From positions 62,001 to 126,000 of the forward strand of contig DBNK01000027.1 of the NCBI GenBank assembly GCA_002298335.1: a stretch of DNA of 64,000 nucleotides, given 5' to 3'. Shown piece by piece: positions 6,384 to 14,471 of this stretch. The stretch is from Thalassolituus sp. UBA674 (GTDB taxonomy: Bacteria; Pseudomonadota; Gammaproteobacteria; Pseudomonadales; Oceanobacteraceae). The notes under the pieces are model-generated. The model was not told the origin of the DNA and searched no databases. It saw nothing but the letters and a program-made list of their open reading frames with translations. A program made the translations under genes and the position numbers. Within the stretch, counting starts at the first letter, position 1; every line of letters begins with the position of its first letter.

Positions 6384-7532
6384 TCAGACGATCCGGATGA
6401 TGTCTTTGGTGATGCGCGGCGCACCGATCTCGGCCGTTTTGTTCATGGCGGCGGTGATCTGGTTGCCGACCGCGAGCGGGTACAGCAGGCTGACCGCCGG
6501 GGCATCTTTATGTCGGCTGGGTACTGTCAGCTTGTCGCGCAGTGCATCCAGGGCACCGGGCTCAAACACCTCAGCGGTGCTTTTTCCGGCGAGTTTCAAA
6601 CGGTGCGCGACGTACTCTTCGAGGTTGCTGTCGAGCGGTTCGAGCGTGATCATCTCCAGCCGCTGCACGACTTCGCGCACCTGCAGGTTGCGCTCAGTGA
6701 GTTTTGCCGCCAGCTCCGGCTGACCGATCAGCACAATGCTGAGAAGCTTGTTCATACCGTCTTCCAGCTCGTAAAACCTTTTCAGGTGCTTGAGTGTGGG
6801 GATTGGCAGCGCATGGGCCTCTTCAATCATCAGCACATGGCGGTGACCGGCGCGGCGCGAATCACGCAGCACCTGGTGCAGCTGGTTAAAGCGGCCCTCT
6901 GCGCTGCTGGCGAGTGTCGCCAGTGGCGCGACGGTGCGGATGATGGCAGCGGCAAGATCCTGACTTTTCAGGGTTCGGCCCTTTTTGTCGTTGTCTTCGA
7001 GCCCCAGTACATAGGGCTCAATAATGATGACCGGCAGGTCTTCGCGGATGACTTTATCCGCCAGCTCACGGCGCAGCGTGCTTTTGCCAGCGCCAGACTC
7101 ACCGACCACGGCAATAAAACGCTCGCTGGTCAGCGTCTGCTGCAATGAGATGCGCACGTACTTGATATCTGACGTATCGAAAATATGTTCAGCGTTGGTG
7201 ATTTCGCCCCACGGATCCTGAAACAGGCCAAAATGCTTGCGGGTGGCTGGGTAAAGTGGCTGCTTGCGTAGTAACATGTATTCGTCCTTTGGTTTATTAG
7301 CTGCTGTTGCGGTGGTGGATTCATCAAACAGGACTGCCAGCGTTGCCGCGCTGGCACCTTTTTCTTTAAATACGCCGCGAATGATTTCTTTCGCAGTGGT
7401 CTCATCCCGGTGCTTCGGGAATCGTCCGTGGTTTGCGAGCGTGCTGACGGTTGACGGGGCGACATCCAGCGCCGCACTCAGGGTGCGGTTGTTGACGCCG
7501 TAGTCTTCCATCGCGTGGCGCAGATTCAGCAT
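6384..7532 (-). CDS. MuB-type transposition AAA ATPase
   Basis: A 382-aa protein. The N-terminal helix-turn-helix (about residues 10-40, NNRTLSAALDVAPSTVSTLA) matches the MuB/IstB-type layout, followed by an AAA+ core with Walker A GESGAGKS (144-151), Walker B VLMIEEAH (233-240) and a sensor region IVLIGQPEL. MuB binds target DNA with ATP and activates the transposase, directing insertion and giving target immunity. A GGAGGTGA ribosome site precedes the start, which overlaps the transposase stop by 7 nt. The transposase-ATPase pair is the key evidence for a transposable phage. Confidence 0.92.
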   Translation of the reverse strand: MLNLRHAMEDYGVNNRTLSAALDVAPSTVSTLANHGRFPKHRDETTAKEIIRGVFKEKGASAATLAVLFDESTTATAANKPKDEYMLLRKQPLYPATRKHFGLFQDPWGEITNAEHIFDTSDIKYVRISLQQTLTSERFIAVVGESGAGKSTLRRELADKVIREDLPVIIIEPYVLGLEDNDKKGRTLKSQDLAAAIIRTVAPLATLASSAEGRFNQLHQVLRDSRRAGHRHVLMIEEAHALPIPTLKHLKRFYELEDGMNKLLSIVLIGQPELAAKLTERNLQVREVVQRLEMITLEPLDSNLEEYVAHRLKLAGKSTAEVFEPGALDALRDKLTVPSRHKDAPAVSLLYPLAVGNQITAAMNKTAEIGAPRITKDIIRIV

Positions 7533-9271
7533 GCGTCACCTCCTGTTTTTTTAGTGGTTTTGGTTGTGGTGGTGGTTGCCCACTCGGCCACCAGCTCAGC
7601 CAGTGCCGACTCCGGCACGCCGTCTGGATAGCGTTGAGTGATCTGGGTGTAGTGCTGCGCCGTCCAGTTGCGGATGTCGCGTTTGATGGACATCGCGGCT
7701 TCAGCGTGAGTCAGAATGCGGTCTGCGTATTCGCGGTTGGCGTTCACAGGGTGCTCGGTACCACGTCGTGGCAGCACGGTGACAGCCGGCAGGTCGTCCA
7801 GGTGTTTGTATGGGTCAATCCGGCCACCGAACGGCAAGGCCTTGGCCTTGGCAGCGGCAGCGGCTTCTTCGTCGGTTTCAGCGCCGTAGATGAGGCGCTG
7901 AATTTCTTTGCGGTTGGTATCCAGTTCGGTGTCTGCTTTCTGGCGGAACTGCCGTCCGATCAGCGGTGCATCCACTTCAAAACCGTATTCGTCCACCTCA
8001 ATTTGAGGAATCAGATGAAACACCTCACGCCCGGCTTCATGCAGCACGACGTAGGCAGTACCCGGACGTAACGGGTTGATCGTTACATCCAGCTTTTCAC
8101 CGATACGTACCCCTGGGATATTGGATACATCGTAAAAACCACCGCGAAATTGCACCCGCAGATCGTCGCGGACTTTCTTCTGTTCCGGCTCACGGGTCAG
8201 CAGCTCTGCAGCCAGATCAATATCAACCAGGCGCAGCTGCACCTGAGTGATGGTCATCCAGGCATTCAGCCGCGTATGGCCGTGACGGGTATGGGTTTTG
8301 GTTGCGTTAAACCAGCGGCAGAAGCGCTGCGCCTGCTCGTTGATCCAGTCAATGGTCGGCACTTGGGTGTACTTAAAACCGACCTCGAAACGGGTCTCCA
8401 CCAGATTGTGAGCGTTCTCAACCTGCCCGGTAGCGCGGGCATTACCAACGGCATGAACAACGGGCTGAATATCCAGCGCCGCCAAAAACCGCTTGAAGGT
8501 TCTGGTGGCTGCAGAGCCGGGGTCGTAATACAGATGGAACGGCACGCCGTAAAGTGCCTCCCCGGGGCGTTCGCGCATGGCCTCCAGCAGGCTTTCAGCC
8601 AGATTGGCAATACTCTCACCACCCGAGACATACCAGGCGAAAATAGCGCCACTGGTGTGGTCGGTAACCACATAGCGCGTTAAGCGCTGGCGCTTGATCT
8701 TCTCGAAGTTTCCGGGTTTGTTTTTGTAGAACTCCGCCGGGCTCATGTCCTGCAGGCCGTCCTCTGGCACATAAAATAATGTGCTTATGGAGGCGTCGAT
8801 CTCCCAAACATCGTTCGGGTGTGCGCTGCGCTGCTGCATAGCCGGAGCCGGGCGGCGCAGCTGATCCGGATGCAGACCGTAATGGCGCAGGGCGCGACTG
8901 ACGGCATTAACCGTCAGCGGAACCGCCTCACCGGTTTTTTCGTCGATGCGCTCAGCGCGGACCATGCCGTTAGCGCGCAACATTTCCAGCGCCCCGGCGA
9001 TCGTTGCCAGCTTTTTATTGTTGGCACGATAACTCTGCATCATCAGGCCACTGATGATCGTTGCTTCATCACGACTGAGAGCCAACTTACCAGCATCAGC
9101 GCGTTGTTTGCGCCCGCGCTGCAGGCCAATGGCTTCCAGCTCACGATACAGGGTTGCCATGGAGACATTCAGGCGATCTGCGGCGGCCTGTAAAATCGAC
9201 TGCTTTTTACCGTGCCCGGCGGCCTCCGCAGCCCGCCAGGCATCGACCAGCATTTCTGCAGGTAATGCCAT
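7526..9271 (-). CDS. Mu-type DDE transposase (MuA/TnpA)
   Basis: A 581-aa protein with N-terminal helix-turn-helix regions (about residues 25-50, AADRLNVSMATLYRELEAIG), a retroviral-integrase-like core and a C-terminal beta barrel plus MuB-contact tail. The catalytic triad is visible: D159 in VWEIDAS, D250 in YYDPGSA and E285 in ATGQVENAHN, giving D-x34-E. It cuts and joins phage ends for integration and replicative transposition. The start at 9271 has GGAGG 7 nt upstream and follows the previous stop by one base. It is shorter than MuA (663 aa), closer to BcepMu-type transposases. Confidence 0.93.
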   Translation of the reverse strand: MALPAEMLVDAWRAAEAAGHGKKQSILQAAADRLNVSMATLYRELEAIGLQRGRKQRADAGKLALSRDEATIISGLMMQSYRANNKKLATIAGALEMLRANGMVRAERIDEKTGEAVPLTVNAVSRALRHYGLHPDQLRRPAPAMQQRSAHPNDVWEIDASISTLFYVPEDGLQDMSPAEFYKNKPGNFEKIKRQRLTRYVVTDHTSGAIFAWYVSGGESIANLAESLLEAMRERPGEALYGVPFHLYYDPGSAATRTFKRFLAALDIQPVVHAVGNARATGQVENAHNLVETRFEVGFKYTQVPTIDWINEQAQRFCRWFNATKTHTRHGHTRLNAWMTITQVQLRLVDIDLAAELLTREPEQKKVRDDLRVQFRGGFYDVSNIPGVRIGEKLDVTINPLRPGTAYVVLHEAGREVFHLIPQIEVDEYGFEVDAPLIGRQFRQKADTELDTNRKEIQRLIYGAETDEEAAAAAKAKALPFGGRIDPYKHLDDLPAVTVLPRRGTEHPVNANREYADRILTHAEAAMSIKRDIRNWTAQHYTQITQRYPDGVPESALAELVAEWATTTTTKTTKKTGGDAC

Positions 9272-9272
9272 G

Positions 9273-10154
9273 TCAGGCCTCCTCGATATCCTGTTGCCAG
9301 CCATCGGTATTGATCAGGGTAAACGCCTCGCGCAGCTCGGTAACGGCAGACTCAATCTGATCCATGCAACCCATCAGCAGGCGGTCAGAGTCACCCCCAT
9401 GCAGCGCATGGTGGTCAGAAATCTCCACCAACGCCTTGCGGTAGACGGTGCCCAGCGTGGTGGTGATCTGCTGCGTGAGCGAGGTGACCTCAGTCAGACT
9501 GCGCTGCAGATGCTCGTCAGGTGCAATGAGCTTCGCGGCCTTACCATCTAGCTTGGTATTCAGCTCATCGATCTGAGTGTTTTTATTGGCGAGCAGCTTG
9601 TCTTTGGCTTCGGCCAGTTGCTTAGCCTCACGCAGTTGCTTGCGCAGGTCAGAGACCGTCATACGGTCGATGTCGTCGATGCTGATACCGCGCACCGATC
9701 CGGCGTATTCCAGCTCTTTGATTTCGTCGTCGTCGAGCACAACCAGCTCGAACAGTTTTGATTTGCTGAGCTTCTCCAAATTCTGCGATATCGCAGAATT
9801 TGAAAACTTCAGAGTCGCCTGCATCGTGCGATTCACCAATGTGTGATCAAGCCCAAGACGCCCGATGCGATCCATAAACTCACCGTGCTCGCACTGCTCT
9901 TTCAGTAACAGCAGGCGGGCACCCATACCGAACAGCTCAGCAGCGATACGGGATCGGGCATCAGCAATACCGGCCTCCAGCGCATCCGGATGCATCGGGC
10001 CGTCGTAGCGCAGTTGCAGGGCCAGCTGCTCGGCGGATTCCTGTTGCGCCAGTTGAATTTGCACGACTTCTGTCGCCTTGCCAGCAATCTCTGGTCGAAT
10101 GCTGATGGTCTCAGCGTCATCAATAACAGTGGTAGGGTTTGGGTTACGGGCCAT
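9273..10154 (-). CDS. DUF3102-like phage protein upstream of transposase
   Basis: A 293-aa protein. Residues 45-110 (IADARSRIAAELFGMGARLLLLKEQCEHGEFMDRIGRLG) resemble the DUF3102 pattern, in which a helical segment precedes an HGEF motif. A long coiled coil follows (about 170-215, LRKQLREAKQLAEAKDKLLA). It ends one base before the transposase start and is co-transcribed. DUF3102-type proteins recur next to transposase genes in BcepMu-like phages; the role is not established and might be DNA binding or partition-like. Family call is from memory of the motif. Confidence 0.6.
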   Translation of the reverse strand: MARNPNPTTVIDDAETISIRPEIAGKATEVVQIQLAQQESAEQLALQLRYDGPMHPDALEAGIADARSRIAAELFGMGARLLLLKEQCEHGEFMDRIGRLGLDHTLVNRTMQATLKFSNSAISQNLEKLSKSKLFELVVLDDDEIKELEYAGSVRGISIDDIDRMTVSDLRKQLREAKQLAEAKDKLLANKNTQIDELNTKLDGKAAKLIAPDEHLQRSLTEVTSLTQQITTTLGTVYRKALVEISDHHALHGGDSDRLLMGCMDQIESAVTELREAFTLINTDGWQQDIEEA

Positions 10155-10165
10155 GTCGGTCTTCC

Positions 10166-10462
10166 TTATAGGTCAGTGGTAATACGCGCGCGCATCTCGT
10201 CCAGACGAGCTGCTGCACGGTCAAAATCTCTCATCACGCCGACCGCCATCTGCGCCACGCGGATGCTGGCGCGGATACGGTTGGTCTCAGGGATACGTTC
10301 TGCCCAGCCCGCGCTCTCCAGCGTGGAGACGTAGCGGCTGACGTTGACCAGGGTGAAGCCAGTGGCTTTGCTGATCTCAGTCGGGGTCAGGCCATGCACG
10401 GTGTGGCGCAGGATCAGCTCCAGCACTTTCAGAATGCGTTCTGCGGATTGGTGGGTGCTCAT
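10166..10462 (-). CDS. IclR-type winged-helix regulator, 98 aa
   Basis: A 98-aa protein: AERILKVLELILRHTVHGLT then EISKATGFTLVNVSRYVSTLESAGWAERI is a clear winged helix of the IclR N-terminal type (residues 8-60), with a short helical tail in place of an effector domain. The start overlaps the upstream stop as ATGA. It probably regulates phage early transcription or acts as an accessory DNA-binding protein for transposition. Confidence 0.75.
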   Translation of the reverse strand: MSTHQSAERILKVLELILRHTVHGLTPTEISKATGFTLVNVSRYVSTLESAGWAERIPETNRIRASIRVAQMAVGVMRDFDRAAARLDEMRARITTDL

Positions 10463-10677
10463 GCAGCGTCCTCATTGTCGTCATCCAGCGCATCCAGCAG
10501 CCAGTTGATAGCCTCATCAGCCTCAGCGGAGTGACAGTCGACGAGGCGCTTACAGATCGCCCGGCTGTCGTCATCCCAGCCTGTAGAGGTGAGATTGACG
10601 CCATTCAGTTCGTAGGCCTCCCGCTTACAGCCACAACGGCTACAGGTCAGTGTTTTACTCATCGATGGCTTGATCAT
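10459..10677 (-). CDS. Small CxxC protein, 72 aa
   Basis: A 72-aa protein with an N-terminal CSRCGCKRE cluster and two further cysteines (CKRLVDC) ahead of an acidic helix ending DDDNEDAA. The start at 10677 overlaps the Ner-like stop as ATGA and has AAGGAGG upstream, so it is preferred over the internal ATG at 10662. Likely zinc-binding; function unknown. Confidence 0.65.
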   Translation of the reverse strand: MIKPSMSKTLTCSRCGCKREAYELNGVNLTSTGWDDDSRAICKRLVDCHSAEADEAINWLLDALDDDNEDAA

Positions 10678-10955
10678 GCGGCGTCCTCCTTCGCTTGTTT
10701 TTTGATTCCAGGAACAATCTCCCAGCCGATCAGGCGACTTATCTCCAGCAGGATGCGGAAAGACATCCGCCCGCGGGGCAGGTCTGTGCCACCGGCGTAG
10801 CGGGCAACCACACGAGTTACCGTGTCAGGGGTGTACCCGTTCTGGATGGCGAACTGACGGAAATTCAGATCCTGAGCAACCAAAGCCGCCTGCACTTTCC
10901 GATAGGCCTTGCGCCTCGGATTGACACGAATGCTGGATTCGGGAGTAACGCTCAT
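10674..10955 (-). CDS. Ner-like early regulator, 93 aa
   Basis: A 93-aa basic protein with a helix-turn-helix (RQFAIQNGYTPDTVTRVVARY, about residues 30-52). It is the first gene of the leftward early operon and faces the repressor, the place of ner in Mu-like phages. Ner shuts down early and repressor transcription. I chose the ATG at 10955: the predicted promoter (10999-11027) starts RNA near 10992, leaving a short leader. A longer in-frame start at 10991 would be leaderless. The ribosome site is weak in either case. Confidence 0.65.
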   Translation of the reverse strand: MSVTPESSIRVNPRRKAYRKVQAALVAQDLNFRQFAIQNGYTPDTVTRVVARYAGGTDLPRGRMSFRILLEISRLIGWEIVPGIKKQAKEDAA

Positions 10956-10998
10956 AGAATGTGTGTCCTGTTTTTTGTATTGTGTCTTCATACGAGTA

Positions 10999-11050
10999 AA
11001 TTTAGTTTTCCCAAATGAATAAGTCAAGGGATTTTGTACCCAAGTGAATA
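10999..11050. promoter_or_regulatory. Early promoter and repressor operators
   Basis: On the minus strand, TTGACT (11027-11022) and TAAATT (11004-10999) are spaced by 17 bp, a good sigma-70 promoter for the early operon. Two direct repeats, CCCAAATGAATA (11010-11021, inside the promoter spacer) and CCCAAGTGAATA (11039-11050, over the repressor start codon), look like repressor or Ner operators. A related inverted copy lies within the repressor gene at 11198-11209. Confidence 0.65.
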
Positions 11051-11514
11051 TATCTGAGCGCTTAAAGTATGCGATTGAGAAAAAAGGGCTGAAGATCACA
11101 GAGGCCGTCTCTGTTTCTGGCATTCCTTACAGCTCAATGCAGAACTACCTGAGGGGAGAAAGAGAGCCAAATATCAATGCTCTCTCCAAACTATGTCTTC
11201 ATTTGGGTATATCCATGAACTGGCTACTGAATGGACTGGGCCCTGTTTTTATTTCAACTGACACTGAAATCAACGAACCCTGGCACCCCTATCTCGCAAC
11301 CCCGGATAAAGAAGAGGTGGAGATTCTGGCATTGCTGAAAAAGCTGCCGGATGACGTAAAGCACGAGCTGCTGGACGCCGCAAAAGTGAAGGGCAAAGTC
11401 CACGCCCTGGAAGAGAAAATGCACGACATGCAGAGCCAGATACAGGCGATGCTGGAAAAGAAGAAGCAGGAACAAACCCAACAGCAAGGCACAGACACAC
11501 CCACCGAAGACTGA
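11044..11514 (+). CDS. CI-like phage repressor
   Basis: A 156-aa protein with an N-terminal helix-turn-helix of XRE type (residues 5-60, LKYAIEKKGLKITEAVSVSG then PYSSMQNYLRGEREPNINAL) and a C-terminal helical/coiled region rich in K, E and Q. There is no LexA-like peptidase part. It starts at GTG 11044 with no ribosome site, and an operator repeat overlaps the start codon, so the mRNA may be leaderless. It is divergent from the early operon and heads an operon with DUF4124 and a two-gene cargo, hence expected to be expressed in the lysogen. Confidence 0.8.
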   Translation: MNISERLKYAIEKKGLKITEAVSVSGIPYSSMQNYLRGEREPNINALSKLCLHLGISMNWLLNGLGPVFISTDTEINEPWHPYLATPDKEEVEILALLKKLPDDVKHELLDAAKVKGKVHALEEKMHDMQSQIQAMLEKKKQEQTQQQGTDTPTED

Positions 11515-11525
11515 CAGGAGGTCAC

Positions 11526-12002
11526 ATGAAAACCGCAACCATTATATTGGCAATGCTGCTCACGCCCAGCGCTTGGGCTGGGTCGTACTACGCCTGCACC
11601 GGGCCAGACGGCAAGAAATCCTTCCAGGATAAGCCCTGCCCGGACAGCCATACCGAGCAGACAAAGGAATTTCAGGAACTGCCGCCCACCAGTGCAGGCA
11701 CGTATGACCCTCAGGCACTGGCTGACAAGCTGGGGGCTGACAACCAGCGCCGCCAGCTTGATCGTGATATCACCCGATCAGAGCGCCGGATTCGTGAATA
11801 CTCAGAGCAGATGAATGGCGAACTCAGCGCCCTGCGCCAGAAGAAATCATACGCCAACAACAACCTGGCTGGCGCTCAGTGGCAAACCAGCATCAGTGAG
11901 GAAATGAGCGCGGTGACCGCTAAGTATCAGACGATGATAGATGCGGAAAAAGACAGGCTGGCTCACCTGAGGGAGCAGCGGGCTGGACTATCTGAACAAT
12001 AA
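11526..12002 (+). CDS. Secreted DUF4124 protein, 158 aa
   Basis: A signal peptide (residues 1-18, MKTATIILAMLLTPSAWA) is followed by the DUF4124 pattern YYACTGPDGKKSFQDKPCP with two cysteines (residues 24 and 38, likely disulfide) and a coiled-coil tail (about 70-155, with ITRSERRIREYSEQM and KDRLAHLREQRAG). DUF4124 proteins are periplasmic and of unknown function. A strong AGGAGGT site lies 11 nt after the repressor stop, so it is co-expressed with the repressor during lysogeny. Possibly a surface-modifying or superinfection-related protein; that role is inferred. Confidence 0.75.
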   Translation: MKTATIILAMLLTPSAWAGSYYACTGPDGKKSFQDKPCPDSHTEQTKEFQELPPTSAGTYDPQALADKLGADNQRRQLDRDITRSERRIREYSEQMNGELSALRQKKSYANNNLAGAQWQTSISEEMSAVTAKYQTMIDAEKDRLAHLREQRAGLSEQ

Positions 12003-12056
12003 TAGAAAGCTGGGCTGAGATTTTCAGCGTAATTTAACGATAAAGGAATTAACTAA

Positions 12057-13046
12057 ATGGCAAGTAAATCTTTGGTTTACAAAGTAGCTAATTTTAATGA
12101 TGAAACGGACACTCGCAACTTACAGGCCCGATTAGAAAGCGCGCTGAAGAAGAAAAAGGCTGCGTCGGCCAGGCGTCAAGGCACTGACTCTGAAAGCCAC
12201 TTTCGCCTAATCAACTATAACGGCCCCTATAAAGGGTTGCGGGTAGGTGAAATGTTTGACTACACAGCAGGTGCTAAACAGCCGACGGCTAAAATGGATG
12301 CCGTAGCGGATGAATTCACGCTTGATTCAGTTAGCCCTGCAGATAAGCTTAGCGAGTTCTTACACAGCATCATGTACTTCGGCATACGAAAGAACTCAGT
12401 GATTTTGTCGCAGTCGATGTCTCTTAAATCCTTACAGTTTGAAGACTACATCAACTGGTTGCTTCGTGAAGCAGGAGAGATTAAGGACGAAGATTTTGTT
12501 GCTTTGAATGATCAACCTCCAGCTGATAAAGCAAAACAAATTAAAAATAGTAAAGGCGTTACCTTTGTAGCACCGGTGGATTTAAAGTCATCGGAAGCGC
12601 CCAGCCAATCTAAAACAACCACTTCGGAAGTCAAAGGAACGAAGTCAATTTCGTTAACTCCAAGCGGTAATGCTTGGGACTATCTGAAGATGCTTCTCCC
12701 TCCAGAAGTTAAGCTTCCAACAAAAATGGTGTCGAATGACATTATCCAAAGGCGCTCTCTTGAGGTGACAGTAACGCTAAGCTGGAGTAGGACTTATCAG
12801 GATGACCCGACGGAGTTTATGGATAGCTTTTCTAATCAACTAAGACATGTCGAAAGTGAAGTGGATTACACGATTCACACAAAATCAGGGACAGTGACTC
12901 GAGACGAGCTGAAATTAAGAAAGGTTGTCAGCGTTCCAGAAAATGACAAAGGTTTGCTCAGAAAGGAAGAGATGTGGGAGCGAATGTACGAGTGGCTTGA
13001 TACACTCATTAAAGACAATACGATTGTTGTAGGTGACGAAAAATAA
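12057..13046 (+). CDS. RexA-like cytoplasmic protein, 329 aa (candidate)
   Basis: A soluble 329-aa protein with no signal or membrane segment. The N-terminal half (residues 1-150) is alpha/beta; a Ser/Thr/Lys-rich linker (about 170-205) precedes a C-terminal domain (about 207-325) with KSISLTPSGNAWDYLKMLLP, then a beta segment SLEVTVTLSWS and a charged helix KEEMWERMYEWLDTLI. From memory, lambda RexA has the same layout and similar patterns (a beta strand, a short helix near residue 180, a terminal EEM-like helix). It is the first of two cargo genes after the repressor and has lower GC than its neighbours. No catalytic motif is visible. It could equally be an unrelated exclusion or toxin sensor. 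Confidence 0.55.
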   Translation: MASKSLVYKVANFNDETDTRNLQARLESALKKKKAASARRQGTDSESHFRLINYNGPYKGLRVGEMFDYTAGAKQPTAKMDAVADEFTLDSVSPADKLSEFLHSIMYFGIRKNSVILSQSMSLKSLQFEDYINWLLREAGEIKDEDFVALNDQPPADKAKQIKNSKGVTFVAPVDLKSSEAPSQSKTTTSEVKGTKSISLTPSGNAWDYLKMLLPPEVKLPTKMVSNDIIQRRSLEVTVTLSWSRTYQDDPTEFMDSFSNQLRHVESEVDYTIHTKSGTVTRDELKLRKVVSVPENDKGLLRKEEMWERMYEWLDTLIKDNTIVVGDEK

Positions 13047-13051
13047 GCGCT

Positions 13052-13567
13052 ATGGCTATTCTGACGCGGATTATATTTTACGGAGTATTGTTTGCAGTAT
13101 GCTATTGCATAGCAATACTGCTGCCCGCGTTTGAAGCTTCCTTCATAGTCGAGGGGATGCGATGGATCGCGGCACTAGTTAGTGCTCCAGTAGTCATGTT
13201 GTTTATGGTGGCGGGAAAGGCACGCGATCTGGAAAAAATTGAAGGTCTCCCATTCAGATCGGCAGAAAGACTGACTCGAAAACTAACGATTCGGTTGATG
13301 GTGATAAGGGTACGATGGCTTATTGCCTTTATCTCTGGTGTCTCTTTGGCAGTGATCTCACTCTATTTCGCGTATTTAGGTAGTCAGCCAGCTGCGGCGT
13401 GGCTGATTGCTGTTGTAATAATGCTGGTATTGATCGGAGTTCTTTTCACCGTACTGACCGGACTTGAGTTTTTCCACATCACTAATATTGAAAGAGAATT
13501 GCTCGCTGACATTAGAGAGATCAAAGCCAAACAGAATTTCTGGAGTGATGAAGAAAAAGGCGAATAG
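13052..13567 (+). CDS. RexB-like 4-TM membrane protein, 171 aa (candidate)
   Basis: Four predicted transmembrane segments (about residues 6-27, 38-54, 88-109 and 116-139). A long basic cytoplasmic loop lies between TM2 and TM3 (AGKARDLEKIEGLPF, then RKLTIRLMVIRVR), and a charged C-terminal tail follows TM4 (HITNIERELLADI). Lambda RexB, an ion-channel protein of 144 aa, has the same number of segments, a similar R-x-L-x-K-I loop and an NLTRE-like tail, as I recall it. The gene starts 5 nt after the RexA-like gene and lies in the repressor operon, mirroring cI-rexA-rexB. Homology needs profile or structure comparison. Confidence 0.55.
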   Translation: MAILTRIIFYGVLFAVCYCIAILLPAFEASFIVEGMRWIAALVSAPVVMLFMVAGKARDLEKIEGLPFRSAERLTRKLTIRLMVIRVRWLIAFISGVSLAVISLYFAYLGSQPAAAWLIAVVIMLVLIGVLFTVLTGLEFFHITNIERELLADIREIKAKQNFWSDEEKGE

Positions 13568-13831
13568 GATCCCTGCTTACTGACGGCGGTGGTAATAAAG
13601 GAAGGCCCGGCAGTGTTGGCGCAAAGCCGGGATTGAGGAAGGAAAACAGCAGCGCAGAATGCCCGCCGGAAAGAAGGTGCCCCTCTGTCGCCACCGGCGG
13701 GGCTACCGGCCTAATGGGCTATGTTAGGCCCGGCTTGCAGATTAAACACATCTGCCAGGTGCACTACCTCGCCCCGCGTCATAGGCCGGTGAGAGGTGGC
13801 ACCAGCCTGATACGGTTGCGGCTTTTCATTC
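13568..13831. other. 264-bp non-coding gap between convergent genes
   Basis: No convincing gene. It contains GGCCTAA-N9-TTAGGCC (13708-13730, extendable with a bulge to a CCGG/CCGG base) and GC-rich segments around CGCCACCGGCGGGG. Convergent cargo (+) and fibre (-) operons end here, so it may hold terminators or a structured RNA. No clear T-run follows the stem. Confidence 0.4.
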
Positions 13832-14104
13832 TCACGAGGTGATCACACCCGCTGCGCCGCTACCGACGATTTTCAGCGCCACCAGGTCGCGCAGGCCTTC
13901 GATGATTTTCAGCGTGCCAGCAGGCACATCACCTTCCAGCACGGAAAATTCACTCGCGCCGTTGAGTTTCACGTACACCGTCGCAGCTCCCGATCCGGTG
14001 TTCTGGATATTGATGGTATCGACCGGGTGCGGGTTGTTGGTGGTCGGTTTGATTTCTAAGGCACTGGCTACGTTGGCTGCGCCGGTGAATGGTTTAGATG
14101 CCAT
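13832..14104 (-). CDS. Small beta-rich phage virion protein, 90 aa
   Basis: A 90-aa protein, MASKPFTGAANVASALEIKP, with a pattern of beta strands (TINIQNTGSGAATVYVKLN, LKIIEGLRDLVALKIV) typical of small phage surface or head/tail adaptor proteins. AGGAG lies 7 nt before the ATG. It is the last gene of the leftward fibre/lysis cassette. No family recognised. Confidence 0.65.
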   Translation of the reverse strand: MASKPFTGAANVASALEIKPTTNNPHPVDTINIQNTGSGAATVYVKLNGASEFSVLEGDVPAGTLKIIEGLRDLVALKIVGSGAAGVITS

Positions 14105-14471
14105 CGGGGTTCTCCTGTTGTTCAGCGTCGGTGCGCCATTGGTTTATCAGCGTGACGATCTCGTCCCAGTTGATCGGTAGCGAGCGCGGGGTTATATTGC
14201 CGTCTTCATCGGTTTGTTCGAGCATCGATGCGAGCCGGTCGTGCTCGGCGTTGGTGATGATCAGCAGCGGCTGAGGTGCGATGACTGCGGCATCAGTCAG
14301 ATCATCGCTGACCGTAAACTCGCTGCCCCGCCATGTATTTACGCTCTCAGATAGGCCATCGCGGATGATTTCAAATGAGCGAATCGGGGCGTCGTTACCG
14401 GGGTGCAGACTGTGGCTTGAGTCGGTGACGATGGAATAAATCTGACCCTGAGATAATGATTTCAGGTCCAT
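14094..14471 (-). CDS. Phage fibre-cassette protein, 125 aa
   Basis: A 125-aa acidic protein, MDLKSLSQGQIYSIVTDSSH, ending in a helical segment PINWDEIVTLINQWRTDAEQ. It overlaps the 90-aa gene by 11 nt and the fibre gene by 3 nt (TAATG). It is probably a chaperone or adaptor for the fibre protein encoded just upstream, by position alone. No family recognised. Confidence 0.6.
   Translation of the reverse strand: MDLKSLSQGQIYSIVTDSSHSLHPGNDAPIRSFEIIRDGLSESVNTWRGSEFTVSDDLTDAAVIAPQPLLIITNAEHDRLASMLEQTDEDGNITPRSLPINWDEIVTLINQWRTDAEQQENPDGI

Noticed and set aside
13633..13842. 69-aa ORF on the plus strand
   Set aside because: No ribosome site, arginine/proline-rich composition, and it runs into the next gene.
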